Shown here in pieces: positions 1 through 7,597 of a stretch of DNA of 9,667 bases (its first letter is position 1; every line of letters begins with the position of its first letter). Origin of the DNA: Psychrilyobacter sp. (GTDB lineage Bacteria > Fusobacteriota > Fusobacteriia > Fusobacteriales > Fusobacteriaceae); contig JAUXGP010000042.1 in the NCBI GenBank assembly GCA_030621995.1, positions 1-9,667 of the forward strand. Direction: 5' to 3'. The notes under the pieces were generated by a model. That model did not search any database, had not been told where the DNA came from, and saw nothing but the letters and a program-made list of their open reading frames with translations. The translations under genes were made by a program, and so were the position numbers.

Positions 1-33
1 CTCCACTTTTGATTTGTTTTTTTTATTGATACA

Positions 34-62
34 ACAATAACATTTTTATAGGCGGGTGTCAA
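34..62 (-). promoter_or_regulatory. Leftward promoter for a gene beyond the left edge
   Basis: Read on the minus strand, a perfect TTGACA (-35, 62-57) is followed after 17 bases by TATTGT (-10, 39-34), with TG one base upstream (extended -10). The predicted start of transcription is near 27. The minus-strand sequence at 6-1 reads GTGGAG, a plausible ribosome binding site placed so that the start codon falls just outside the window. The gene itself cannot be identified. Confidence 0.5.
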
Positions 63-72
63 AAAAATAATT

Positions 73-112
73 AAAAAAAACTAAGTTTTATATAATTATT
101 TTAGTTTTTTTT
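73..112. repeat. A/T-only inverted repeat (weak hairpin)
   Basis: A 12-base arm (73-84, eight A then CTAA) is complementary to 101-112 (TTAG then eight T), around a 16-base loop. It contains a single C:G pair, so stability is low. It sits between two divergent transcription starts, where no terminator is needed, and its role is unknown. Confidence 0.35.
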
Positions 113-180
113 GAAAAGATCATTGATTTTAAAGGGAAAGATGATTGTTATTAAATATATATAATTTTTAGAAAAATTTA

Positions 181-189
181 TGATAAAAT
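181..189 (+). promoter_or_regulatory. Possible extended -10 element for the 130-aa gene
   Basis: TGA followed by TAAAAT (184-189) resembles an extended -10 element, 30 bases ahead of the chosen start codon at 219. A TATAAT also occurs at 160-165. Neither has a recognisable -35 at 16-18 bases, so the promoter assignment is tentative. Confidence 0.25.
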
Positions 190-218
190 AGGAAAAAGAA
201 TAAATTATGGAGGGAAAG

Positions 219-611
219 ATGGAAAAAAAGAACTATGAAAATTTAAAGGAAGAGTTGACAAAACTTTGGAGCAGGGAAAGAACCGCTAATTTTTTAGAGG
301 AGATAGTTGATAAGATAGATGAAGATCAACTGGAGTGTCTGTCAAAGATGGTTATCTATATAGCTGAAAAGACAGCTGGTCTGGATGAACTTAAATTAAC
401 AGAGATAGCGAGTAACCTTGATACCTTCGACGGATCATTGGAATTTTTAGAGTATTTCTTTAAGATGACCCAGCCGGATTTAGTGGAGAGTATTATGGAA
501 AATCTAAAAGCAGATCCCGAAGAGGTGATAGACCTGTTGGAATCTATGGAAGACCAGGGCATTATAGAATATCTGGTAGAATTTGGATCATTTTATGTGT
601 GGTTTAAATAA
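219..611 (+). CDS. Unknown acidic 130-aa protein
   Basis: I do not recognise this protein. It is a 130-residue, strongly acidic, Glu/Asp/Leu-rich polypeptide with the pattern of an all-helical soluble protein. It has no signal peptide, membrane segment, metal-binding motif or nucleotide-binding loop. The C-terminus (GSFYVWFK) is aromatic and unlike the rest. The frame is open from an ATG at 207, but the GGAGGG at 209-214 is well placed only for the ATG at 219, so I start there (MEKKNYENLK). It is a single-gene unit: it faces guaB tail to tail, with a shared hairpin terminator just after its stop. Coding bias matches the neighbours, so it is probably real, but the function is open. Confidence 0.75.
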   Translation: MEKKNYENLKEELTKLWSRERTANFLEEIVDKIDEDQLECLSKMVIYIAEKTAGLDELKLTEIASNLDTFDGSLEFLEYFFKMTQPDLVESIMENLKADPEEVIDLLESMEDQGIIEYLVEFGSFYVWFK

Positions 612-618
612 ATAAATA

Positions 619-650
619 AGGGAAAACTCCAATGAGTTTTCCCTCTTTTT
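619..650. terminator. Bidirectional intrinsic terminator between the 130-aa gene and guaB
   Basis: The hairpin AGGGAAAACTC (619-629), loop CAAT, GAGTTTTCCCT (634-644) has 11 perfect pairs and runs into TCTTTTTT on the plus strand. On the minus strand it is followed by TTATTTATTTATTT, so it can serve guaB as well. Both stop codons lie within 15 bases of it. Confidence 0.85.
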
Positions 651-654
651 TAAC

Positions 655-2154
<1,500 letters not shown>

Positions 2155-2203
2155 CTAAATTTTATGATCATATGTGCTTTTAATTACATCTAAAAAAAGG
2201 TAT

Positions 2204-2261
2204 AAAAAAAAGACCGTAGTCCACCCTCTACAAAAACTATGTGTGAAGAGTATAGACTTCT
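2204..2261 (-). terminator. Riboswitch-controlled terminator in the guaB leader
   Basis: On the minus strand AGAAGTC (2261-2255) pairs with GACT...TCT (2221-2211), and ACTCTTCACA (2251-2242) pairs with TGTAGAGGGT (2232-2223) with one mismatch. Eight T follow (2211-2204). Its 5' arm is also part of the competing antiterminator (2250-2237), as expected for a transcriptional OFF switch. Confidence 0.8.
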
Positions 2262-2274
2262 GCCTTTACTTTTC

Positions 2275-2339
2275 ACCCATAGAGGTTAATTTAAGGTTAA
2301 CCGTAGAGACACCAGACCATATTTCTAGCTTATATGAGT
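2275..2339 (-). promoter_or_regulatory. Purine (guanine-type) riboswitch aptamer of guaB
   Basis: Read on the minus strand this is a 65-nt three-way junction. P1 is ACTCATA/TATGGGT (2339-2333 with 2281-2275), J1/2 is TAA, P2 is GCTAGA/TCTGGT, L2 is AATATGG, J2/3 is GTCTCTAC, P3 is GGTTAA/TTAACC and L3 is CCTTAAA. All fit the purine riboswitch family. The base equivalent to xpt C74 is C (2282), which in this family selects guanine over adenine. xpt A73 is replaced by T (2283). Downstream, CTATGGGTGAAAAG (2282-2269) can pair with CTCTTCACACATAG (2250-2237) at 12 of 14 positions. This antiterminator consumes the P1 3' strand, so ligand binding should favour the terminator and shut off guaB. Confidence 0.95.
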
Positions 2340-2366
2340 TATTGATTTTTAATATAAATTTGAATA

Positions 2367-2396
2367 ATAATAACATAAAAAGAATATTCTTGTCAA
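2367..2396 (-). promoter_or_regulatory. guaB promoter
   Basis: On the minus strand TTGACA (2396-2391) is followed after 18 bases by TATTAT (2372-2367), with TG at 2375-2374 forming an extended -10. Transcription should start near 2360, about 20 bases before the aptamer, the same distance as in the guaA leader. Confidence 0.8.
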
Positions 2397-2489
2397 CATT
2401 AAAAATGTGGCAGGATAATAAAAACACTATTTTTAAACTAAATTTTAATATTAATTTGGAATTTCATACGAACTTAGTATTGTTGAATT

Positions 2490-2521
2490 AAAAAAAGAGC
2501 ATCCATCCAAGAAGGCTCTTT
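2490..2521 (-). terminator. Terminator of the parA-parB-like operon
   Basis: On the minus strand AAAGAGC (2521-2515), a 14-base loop and GCTCTTT (2500-2494) form a 7-bp stem running into a T tract to 2490. It begins 13 bases after the stop codon of the last gene in the operon and isolates it from the guaB promoter about 95 bases further on. Confidence 0.8.
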
Positions 2522-2534
2522 CAGAAATAATTTT

Positions 2535-2879
2535 TTATTTTTTTAGCAGATCTTCAATGTTGATATTTGTATTAAAATCCATATCATAGATTTTAAATTT
2601 AAAAAATCCATCCTTATCACAGGGAATATCATATTTCGGCATGATTTTTTCATAGATATAATTATAGATTATAACGATAGTTCCGTTATTTTTATCTTCA
2701 TCCAAGACATTTTTTAATCCTACAACCCTTTTGGGATCTATCCCCAGTACAGTTTTTACAAGACTTAGTCTCCTTCCTTCATCAGGAAGGGTATCCAAAA
2801 CCTTGTGTAATGTAGGAGAGATTTTTATTGCAAAGATGGGCTTAATTGGATCTTTAGGTATAAATTTTACTCTGCTCAT
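2535..2879 (-). CDS. Unknown 114-aa protein, third gene of the parAB-type operon
   Basis: I do not recognise this protein. It is a 114-residue soluble protein with mixed charge, a proline- and lysine-rich start (MSRVKFIPKDPIKPIFAIKI), a central helical stretch and a beta-like Ile/Tyr-rich segment (GTIVIIYNYIYEKI, about 66-79). No signal peptide, membrane span or catalytic motif is seen. The start ATG follows AGGTGA at a fitting distance. It lies 39 bases after the parB-like gene, on the same strand, with no terminator between and one just after it, so it is very likely cotranscribed with the ParA and ParB-like genes. It shares the MSR start with the ParB-like protein, possibly by chance. A role in partition or in modulating ParB is inferred from position only. 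Confidence 0.75.
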   Translation of the reverse strand: MSRVKFIPKDPIKPIFAIKISPTLHKVLDTLPDEGRRLSLVKTVLGIDPKRVVGLKNVLDEDKNNGTIVIIYNYIYEKIMPKYDIPCDKDGFFKFKIYDMDFNTNINIEDLLKK

Positions 2880-2918
2880 TTAATCACCTGCCTTTAATTT
2901 GGTGCGGTGTCACGTTGC

Positions 2919-3788
2919 TTATTTTATGAATGTATAGTCTTCTTTTTCCATCATCTCTTTAATTTTTTCAAAATAGTCTTTAACTTCTTGGGAGACTTTT
3001 TTCTTTACAGAAAAATTAAATCCCTTGGCAGTATATTTTATAGAAATTTTTGAGGGTTGGTCTGATTTGTTTAGGTTCTTGAGTAAGTCCCGCAGTTCAT
3101 CCCTGTTAAAATCTTTATATTCTTTTACAATATCAGATGTATTTTTTTCCGATCTCAGCTTATTGACAACTTTATTTAATAGTTCAGCCTTATCTGCTCC
3201 TAAAACTTCTATGATTTCCCTGATTTCCATGGGATAGGTGATAGCATTTTTTATCCTGTAATAAGTTTTTTTACTGATATTATATCCGGTTATTATATCT
3301 TCAATAGATTTATCCTTTCTGGCAGCTTCCTTGTTAAATTTATAGGACTGTTCCAGTAAAGTTAAGTTTTTTCTCTTTAAATTTTCATCGATAGAGATAC
3401 TGTCTAAAAGACTGTATGGAGTACTTTTTTCAAATATTACTACCCTGTCTTTTGCCTTTACCTCGGTCTCTTCCTTGTAAAGAGATTTGATGGCACTGGC
3501 TCTTCTAAGACCGCTGATAATTCTAAACTTTCCCTCTTCCTTCTCTTGCAGATATATTATATTTAAGAGTCCGATAGCACTAATACTGTCTTTAAGTTCA
3601 TTTAATTCAGAGTCATCCATAGAAAGTCTGTTTATAAAGGTCAGGTCTTCAAAATCAACCTGATCCAAGAGTTCATGACGCATATGAACCATTCTTCCAT
3701 ATTGTTTTACTATTTTTTCCTTGGGGAGGTCTACAGGTTCTTTTTTCGGTCCCCTGTTAAGTAAGGGATTGTTTCCTAATCTGCTCAT
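2919..3788 (-). CDS. ParB-like partition protein (divergent)
   Basis: This is probably the DNA-binding, CTP-dependent partner of the adjacent ParA. The 289-residue protein has the ParB order of parts: an N-terminal ParB/Srx-type fold (about 45-135) with GLRRASA at 93-99 in place of the usual GERRxRA nucleotide-binding box, ENLKRKNLT (135-143) matching the family's ENxQRxxL motif, a helix-turn-helix region at about 160-182 (SIEDIITGYNISKKTYYRIK), and a Lys/Glu-rich C-terminal segment (245-289) that could dimerise. It lacks the chromosomal Spo0J start (GLGKGL) and the DIxPNPxQPR box, so it is nearer to plasmid-type or orphan ParBs. Its ATG overlaps the parA stop by one base (TAATG), with GGGAGGAG inside the end of parA, so the two are translationally coupled. 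Confidence 0.82.
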   Translation of the reverse strand: MSRLGNNPLLNRGPKKEPVDLPKEKIVKQYGRMVHMRHELLDQVDFEDLTFINRLSMDDSELNELKDSISAIGLLNIIYLQEKEEGKFRIISGLRRASAIKSLYKEETEVKAKDRVVIFEKSTPYSLLDSISIDENLKRKNLTLLEQSYKFNKEAARKDKSIEDIITGYNISKKTYYRIKNAITYPMEIREIIEVLGADKAELLNKVVNKLRSEKNTSDIVKEYKDFNRDELRDLLKNLNKSDQPSKISIKYTAKGFNFSVKKKVSQEVKDYFEKIKEMMEKEDYTFIK

Positions 3789-4561
3789 TAACTCTCCTCC
3801 CTTTCGATAATCTCAACACAAAGAGACTTATAATCTTTAGCTCCATTACTTCTGGGAGCATAATCAAAGATACTGATCCCGTGGGAAGATGCTTCTGCTA
3901 CCTTTACATTTCTTCTGATTAAAGTTTTAAACATATTATCTCCAAAGAATTCCTTTAGCTGCCCGATAACTTCTACATGAAGTTTAGATCTGGAATCTAC
4001 CATGGTAGCAAAGATCCCGCCAATTCTAAGGTCATCGTTCATCCTGTGAGTAACGATATCTATGGTATCCATGAGTTCTACAATTCCTTCCAGTGCATAA
4101 AATTCTGTCTGAACCGGGATATATACCTCGTGGGATGCCATAAGGGCATTGAATGTAAGGGTATCTAAACTGGGCGGGCAGTCAATGAGGACATAGTCGT
4201 ATCCATAGACATCTTTTAAGATCTCCTTCAGCAGACTTTCCTTCCCGGGAACGCCTCCTAATTCTAAGTTGACCTTTGACATCTTTATATTAGTTGGAAG
4301 GATATCGGCAAAGGTCGTTTCTACAACTATATCACCAAAATTTAATTTACTTGTTCCAAAAGACTTGGCCTTCAGGAGATCGTAAACTGTATAGTCCAGA
4401 TTTCTTTTGTCCAGACCAAAACCAGAGGTCAGATTTCCCTGGGGATCAAAGTCGATAGCTAAAACTTTTTTTCCAAGACCATGTAAACCTGCGGCTATGT
4501 TTTGAGTAGATGTAGTCTTAGCTACCCCACCTTTTTGATTTAAAATTGAAATTATCTTCAT
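3788..4561 (-). CDS. parA: ParA/Soj-family partition ATPase
   Basis: It is a deviant-Walker ATPase that binds DNA non-specifically in its ATP form and moves ParB-bound DNA. Of 257 residues, those visible are the Walker A motif KGGVAKTT (10-17, with the signature Lys10 and catalytic Lys15), Walker A' FDPQGN (38-43) preceded by Asp37, Walker B VLIDCPPS (124-131) and the Soj-like QTEFYALEG (151-159). Length and motifs match the short Soj class without an N-terminal HTH. The frame is open to an ATG at 4576, but that codon has no ribosome binding site, whereas GGAAGG (4574-4569) is 7 bases before the ATG at 4561, giving MKIISILNQK, the usual family start. It is first in an operon with the ParB-like gene and a small unknown gene. 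Confidence 0.93.
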   Translation of the reverse strand: MKIISILNQKGGVAKTTSTQNIAAGLHGLGKKVLAIDFDPQGNLTSGFGLDKRNLDYTVYDLLKAKSFGTSKLNFGDIVVETTFADILPTNIKMSKVNLELGGVPGKESLLKEILKDVYGYDYVLIDCPPSLDTLTFNALMASHEVYIPVQTEFYALEGIVELMDTIDIVTHRMNDDLRIGGIFATMVDSRSKLHVEVIGQLKEFFGDNMFKTLIRRNVKVAEASSHGISIFDYAPRSNGAKDYKSLCVEIIEREES

Positions 4562-4665
4562 TTGCCCACCTTCCATATATTTTATTTATTTAAATTATTA
4601 ATTGAACTTTTCATCTAAGCGGACGCCTTTAAAATAACATACTTTTCCACTTTAAACTACCATTA

Positions 4666-4694
4666 ATATTAGCATATAATTAATCATTTTACAA
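4666..4694 (-). promoter_or_regulatory. Probable parA operon promoter
   Basis: On the minus strand TTGTAA (4694-4689), a 17-base spacer and TAATAT (4671-4666) with an upstream TG (extended -10) make a good promoter. It leaves a leader of roughly 95 bases before parA, in which I found no recognised riboswitch or terminator. Confidence 0.55.
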
Positions 4695-4724
4695 ACCGAT
4701 CCCCTATTTCAATCTAATATTTTA

Positions 4725-4753
4725 TTGACAAATATTAAAAATAGGAGTATATT
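4725..4753 (+). promoter_or_regulatory. mrp promoter
   Basis: TTGACA (4725-4730), a 17-base spacer and TATATT (4748-4753) give a strong promoter for the plus-strand mrp gene, with a start point near 4760. It lies back to back with the parA promoter, about 30 bases apart. Confidence 0.75.
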
Positions 4754-4758
4754 TTTAA

Positions 4759-4772
4759 TGTGCATATGCACA
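4759..4772. promoter_or_regulatory. 14-bp palindrome at the mrp start point (possible operator)
   Basis: TGTGCATATGCACA is a perfect 14-bp palindrome beginning five bases after the mrp -10 box, so it covers the predicted transcription start. This position is typical of a repressor site. The binding protein is unknown; a CRP/FNR-type, metal-sensing or ParB-like protein could all be considered. Confidence 0.45.
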
Positions 4773-4829
4773 AAACTTTAGAAATGTTAAAGCAGAGATA
4801 TAATCAAAAAATTAAAAAAAGGAGATGTT

Positions 4830-5651
4830 TTGAAAATGGATCCAAAAACAAATAAAAAAATCAGTGGGGAAGAGGCCAGAATACAGGAAAATATCAAAGG
4901 TATAAAGCATAAGATAGTTGTAATGAGTGGAAAGGGAGGTGTCGGTAAATCTACCCTGTCTACGAATATAGCCTATGGTCTTGCACTGTCGGGGAAAAAA
5001 GTTGGTCTTTTGGATGCAGACCTACACGGACCGAATATCCCAATTATGCTGGGGGTTGAAGGAAAAAAATTACCTTCTTTGAGGGAACCTCTAAAAATTA
5101 ACGAAAATTTAAAGGTAGTTTCACTAAGTTTTTACTTAAAGGATCCCAATGATCCGATTATTTGGAGGGGACCTGCAAAAACGGGAGCGATAAAACAACT
5201 TTTAGGAGATGTGAATTGGGGGGAGATAGATTACCTTGTGGTGGATCTGCCTCCCGGTACAGGGGATGAATCTCTCACTGTTGCCCAGACTTTAGGAGAT
5301 GTAGATGGAAGTGTCATAGTGACAACTCCCCAGGATGTAGCTATTTTAGATTCCAGGAAATCTGTAAAATTTTCTAAATTGGTAAATATGCCTGTTTTGG
5401 GAATAGTAGAAAATATGAGTGGATTTGTCTGCCCCCACTGTGATGAAAGAATAGATATTTTTAAAAGCGGGGGAGGAGAAAAGGTATCTAAAGATATGAA
5501 TGTAGATTTTTTAGGAAAGATACCCCTGACTCCTGAAATGGTCGAAACAGGAGACCAGGGAAAACCATATATTTTCTCTAAAAAAGCAGGAGTTGCATAT
5601 GAATCTCTAAATACTATAATTTCTAAAATTGTAAAAAAAATAGAGGGTTGA
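4830..5651 (+). CDS. mrp: Mrp/ApbC-family iron-sulfur cluster carrier ATPase
   Basis: A P-loop ATPase of the Mrp/NBP35 family that binds a 4Fe-4S cluster as a dimer and passes it to apo-proteins in the cytosol. Seen in 273 residues: the deviant Walker A SGKGGVGKST (33-42), LDADLHGPNIP (61-71), the family signature VVDLPPGTGDE (137-147) and the cluster-binding CPHC (201-204). The N-terminal DUF59/MIP18 domain found in some homologues is absent. Two starts are possible: TTG at 4830, five bases after GGAG (4821-4824), or ATG at 4836, eleven bases after it; they differ by two residues and I keep the TTG because of spacing. The gene has its own promoter and terminator and is divergent from parA, which belongs to the same ATPase superfamily but has a different role. 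Confidence 0.93.
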   Translation: MKMDPKTNKKISGEEARIQENIKGIKHKIVVMSGKGGVGKSTLSTNIAYGLALSGKKVGLLDADLHGPNIPIMLGVEGKKLPSLREPLKINENLKVVSLSFYLKDPNDPIIWRGPAKTGAIKQLLGDVNWGEIDYLVVDLPPGTGDESLTVAQTLGDVDGSVIVTTPQDVAILDSRKSVKFSKLVNMPVLGIVENMSGFVCPHCDERIDIFKSGGGEKVSKDMNVDFLGKIPLTPEMVETGDQGKPYIFSKKAGVAYESLNTIISKIVKKIEG

Positions 5652-5672
5652 TAAATACGATAGTTCTGAGTG

Positions 5673-5700
5673 AAACTGATATAAAAATCAGTTTTTCTTT
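5673..5700 (+). terminator. Terminator of mrp
   Basis: AAACTGAT (5673-5680), a six-base loop and ATCAGTTT (5687-5694) form an 8-bp stem running into TTTTTCTTT. It starts 22 bases after the mrp stop, so mrp is monocistronic. Confidence 0.85.
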
Positions 5701-5744
5701 GGAATAAATACTTAGAAAATCAAAATATTTAGGAGTGATATAAT

Positions 5745-6737
5745 ATGATGAAATTAATTTGGAAAACGATAGAAATTTTAAAGAAAAAACTTATATGGGC
5801 AATACCTGTATTTATGATTTGCGGGGTTATCTATGGCGGCCTATTTAATCCGTTGCCATTAAAATCACTTATTCTGCCATTAACATTTTTAATGGTTTAT
5901 CCTATGATGGTGACCCTGAAAGTAGAGGAGTTATTTTCCAAGGGAGGAGCAAAGGCAAATCTGTTGGCCTTAATATTAAATTTTGGAGTAGTACCATTTA
6001 TAGCATTGGGAATGGGAAAATTATTTTTTCATGATCAACCACTTTTGGTAGTGGGAATACTCTTATCGGCACTACTTCCCACAAGTGGAATGACCATATC
6101 CTGGACTGGATTTGCAAAGGGAAATATGCACACTGCAATTAAAATGACAGTGGTAGGTCTGATAGTAGGATCTATAGCTACTCCATTTTATATAAAATTC
6201 TTGGCAGGAGCGACGGTAAATGTTCCCTTACTCAGTATATTCAAGCAGATAATATTAATAGTGTTTTTACCGATGCTTATGGGGAATATTACACAGCGTA
6301 TTTTGTTATCAAAATATGGTGTCGAAAAGTTTAACAGGGAGATTAAGGCGAAGTTTCCTACACTTTCTACCTTAGGAGTATTAGGAATAGTTTTTGTAGC
6401 TATGGCACTTAAGGCAGATACAATAATTACAAATCCATCAATAATAGTAAAAAGTTTTATACCGATATTGTTACTCTATGCAATAAATTATATAATAAGT
6501 ACTTATATTGGAAGGATGTTTTTAAATAGAGAAGATGCCATAGCTTTGGTATATGGAACTGTAATGAGAAATCTTTCTATTGCCTTGGCTATCGCTATGT
6601 CGGTATTTGGGGAAGAGGGAGCTGATATAGCTCTGATAATAGCACTGTCCTATGTAGTACAAGTAAAATCGGCAGCCTGGTATGTTAAATTTACCGATAA
6701 AATTTTTGGTAAAAAATTAATAGCAGACACTTTGTAG
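5745..6737 (+). CDS. BASS/ACR3-superfamily membrane transporter, no ACR3 cysteine
   Basis: A 330-residue inner-membrane carrier with about ten hydrophobic segments (about 16-34, 40-58, 70-93, 99-117, 130-153, 163-181, 206-224, 236-256, 266-288 and 293-312). It has the BASS/ACR3 fold: an early GGLFNPLP turn, LSALLPTSGMTISWTGFAKGN (107-127) and GTVMRNLSIALAIA (271-284). In true ACR3 arsenite exporters the fourth segment carries a conserved Cys in an APCTxM context; here it is PTSGMT, so arsenite export is not supported and the substrate is unknown. AGGAGTG (5731-5737) lies just upstream of the ATG. No terminator follows, and the next gene begins 41 bases on, so it probably heads an operon with the DUF1858 and adenosyltransferase genes. 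Confidence 0.85.
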   Translation: MMKLIWKTIEILKKKLIWAIPVFMICGVIYGGLFNPLPLKSLILPLTFLMVYPMMVTLKVEELFSKGGAKANLLALILNFGVVPFIALGMGKLFFHDQPLLVVGILLSALLPTSGMTISWTGFAKGNMHTAIKMTVVGLIVGSIATPFYIKFLAGATVNVPLLSIFKQIILIVFLPMLMGNITQRILLSKYGVEKFNREIKAKFPTLSTLGVLGIVFVAMALKADTIITNPSIIVKSFIPILLLYAINYIISTYIGRMFLNREDAIALVYGTVMRNLSIALAIAMSVFGEEGADIALIIALSYVVQVKSAAWYVKFTDKIFGKKLIADTL

Positions 6738-6778
6738 ATTATTTTAGAAGAAAAAAATTAAAATTAAGCAGGAAAATT

Positions 6779-7018
6779 ATGATAGAAAAAGATCTGCTTT
6801 TAAAGATGAATATTCAGGAACTTTTGAAAGAATACCCTTTTGTCATTAAGGTTTTTGAAAAATTTGAATTAAAGTGTAATTCTTGTATGTTTTCTAAAAA
6901 TGTAAGTTTAGAGGAAGCCCTGCAAAGTTCAGGCCTGCCTTCAAAAGAAATTATTGAGGAGATAATAAGATATTTAGGGGGAGAAGATGAAGGGTTATGT
7001 ACATGTATACACGGGTAA
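6779..7018 (+). CDS. DUF1858-like small cysteine protein
   Basis: A 79-residue protein matching the DUF1858 / ScdA N-terminal-like pattern: a short N-terminal motif (NIQELLKEYPFVIKVFEKF), then LKCNSCMFSKNVSLEEAL with Cys33 and Cys36, then a helical end. Family members often sit beside, or are fused to, redox and iron-sulfur proteins; the molecular function is not established. The C-terminal tail adds Cys74 and Cys76 (CTCIHG), which is unusual. The ATG at 6779 has an AGGA about five bases upstream. Its last 32 bases overlap the next gene in another frame, so the two are probably translationally coupled. The Cys pairs suggest metal or persulfide chemistry, but this is inference. Confidence 0.8.
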   Translation: MIEKDLLLKMNIQELLKEYPFVIKVFEKFELKCNSCMFSKNVSLEEALQSSGLPSKEIIEEIIRYLGGEDEGLCTCIHG

Positions 7019-7502
7019 TGGCAAGGGGAAAACAACGGCAAGTATAGGGCTTATTGTAAGGGCACTGGGACATGGTTTAAAGGTTTATATGGGGCAGTTT
7101 ATGAAGGGGCAGAAATATGGAGAGCTGAATACCCTAGAAAAATTAGGAGTTTTGGTGGATAGATTTGGAACGGAAAACTGTATTATATCACCTGAAAATG
7201 TGACTGATTTAGATCTAGCTAAAGCAAAAGAAGGGTATAGAAAAGTTGAAGAAATTTTACTCAGTAAAAAATATGATTTAATTGTGCTGGATGAAATCTG
7301 TGTATCTGTATATTTTAATCTGATAACCAAGGAGGAGATCTTGCATCTGATAGAGATTAAGCCGGAGGAAACGGAATTGATATTAACCGGAAGGTATGCT
7401 CCTAAAGAGGTTATAGAACGTGCAGATTTGGTAACAGAAATGAAGGAAATCAAACATTACTATAACTGCGGAGTTATGGCAAGGGACGGGATAGAAAGAT
7501 AA
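6987..7502 (+). CDS. cobO: Corrinoid (cob(I)alamin / cobyrinate diamide) adenosyltransferase, CobA/BtuR type
   Basis: It transfers the adenosyl group of ATP to cob(I)alamin or cob(I)yrinate a,c-diamide, giving the coenzyme form of B12. In 171 residues the CobA/CobO/BtuR marks are clear: P-loop GNGKGKTT (10-17), QFMKGQKYGE (37-46), the Walker B-like VLDEI (100-104), LTGR (133-136), APKEVIERADLVTEM (138-152) and the C-terminal GVMARDGIE (162-170). It is slightly shorter than the E. coli protein, mainly at the N-terminus. GGGGGAG ends five bases before the ATG, inside the preceding gene. No cobalamin riboswitch is seen upstream and no other B12 gene is in the window, so it is more likely a salvage enzyme, or its regulation lies with the transporter operon. 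The symbol could also be cobA or btuR. Confidence 0.9.
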   Translation: MKGYVHVYTGNGKGKTTASIGLIVRALGHGLKVYMGQFMKGQKYGELNTLEKLGVLVDRFGTENCIISPENVTDLDLAKAKEGYRKVEEILLSKKYDLIVLDEICVSVYFNLITKEEILHLIEIKPEETELILTGRYAPKEVIERADLVTEMKEIKHYYNCGVMARDGIER

Positions 7503-7544
7503 TTTTATCTTTACATAATATAAAAATTTAATTCTTTTAACATA

Positions 7545-7573
7545 TTGACATCTAAGAAAATACGTGGTAATAT
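7545..7573 (+). promoter_or_regulatory. guaA promoter
   Basis: TTGACA (7545-7550), a 17-base spacer and TAATAT (7568-7573) preceded by TGG (extended -10) form a near-consensus promoter. Transcription should start near 7580, 18-20 bases before the aptamer. Confidence 0.85.
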
Positions 7574-7597
7574 TCTTTAAAATTTATTATCAATATA

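Noticed and set aside
207..218. Upstream ATG of the 130-aa gene
   Set aside because: The ATG at 207 overlaps the GGAGGG that serves the ATG at 219 and has no ribosome binding site of its own.
2174..2491. 105-codon plus-strand open frame
   Set aside because: It lies antisense to the guaB promoter and riboswitch, has no ribosome binding site and shows no protein-like composition. The RNA structure explains the sequence.
4759..4772. CRP-type site
   Set aside because: TGTG and CACA are present, but the arms lack the outer TGTGA/TCACA spacing of a CRP site, so only a generic operator is proposed.
5652..5744. Cobalamin riboswitch ahead of the transporter/adenosyltransferase operon
   Set aside because: The interval is only 93 bases, contains the mrp terminator and shows no B12-box-like sequence.
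7085..7453. 122-codon minus-strand frame
   Set aside because: It is antisense to the corrinoid adenosyltransferase, whose motifs are unambiguous.
7495..7512. AAAGATAATTTTATCTTT hairpin at the end of the adenosyltransferase gene
   Set aside because: The stem is all A/T apart from one G:C pair and is not followed by a T run, so it is a doubtful terminator and was not listed.
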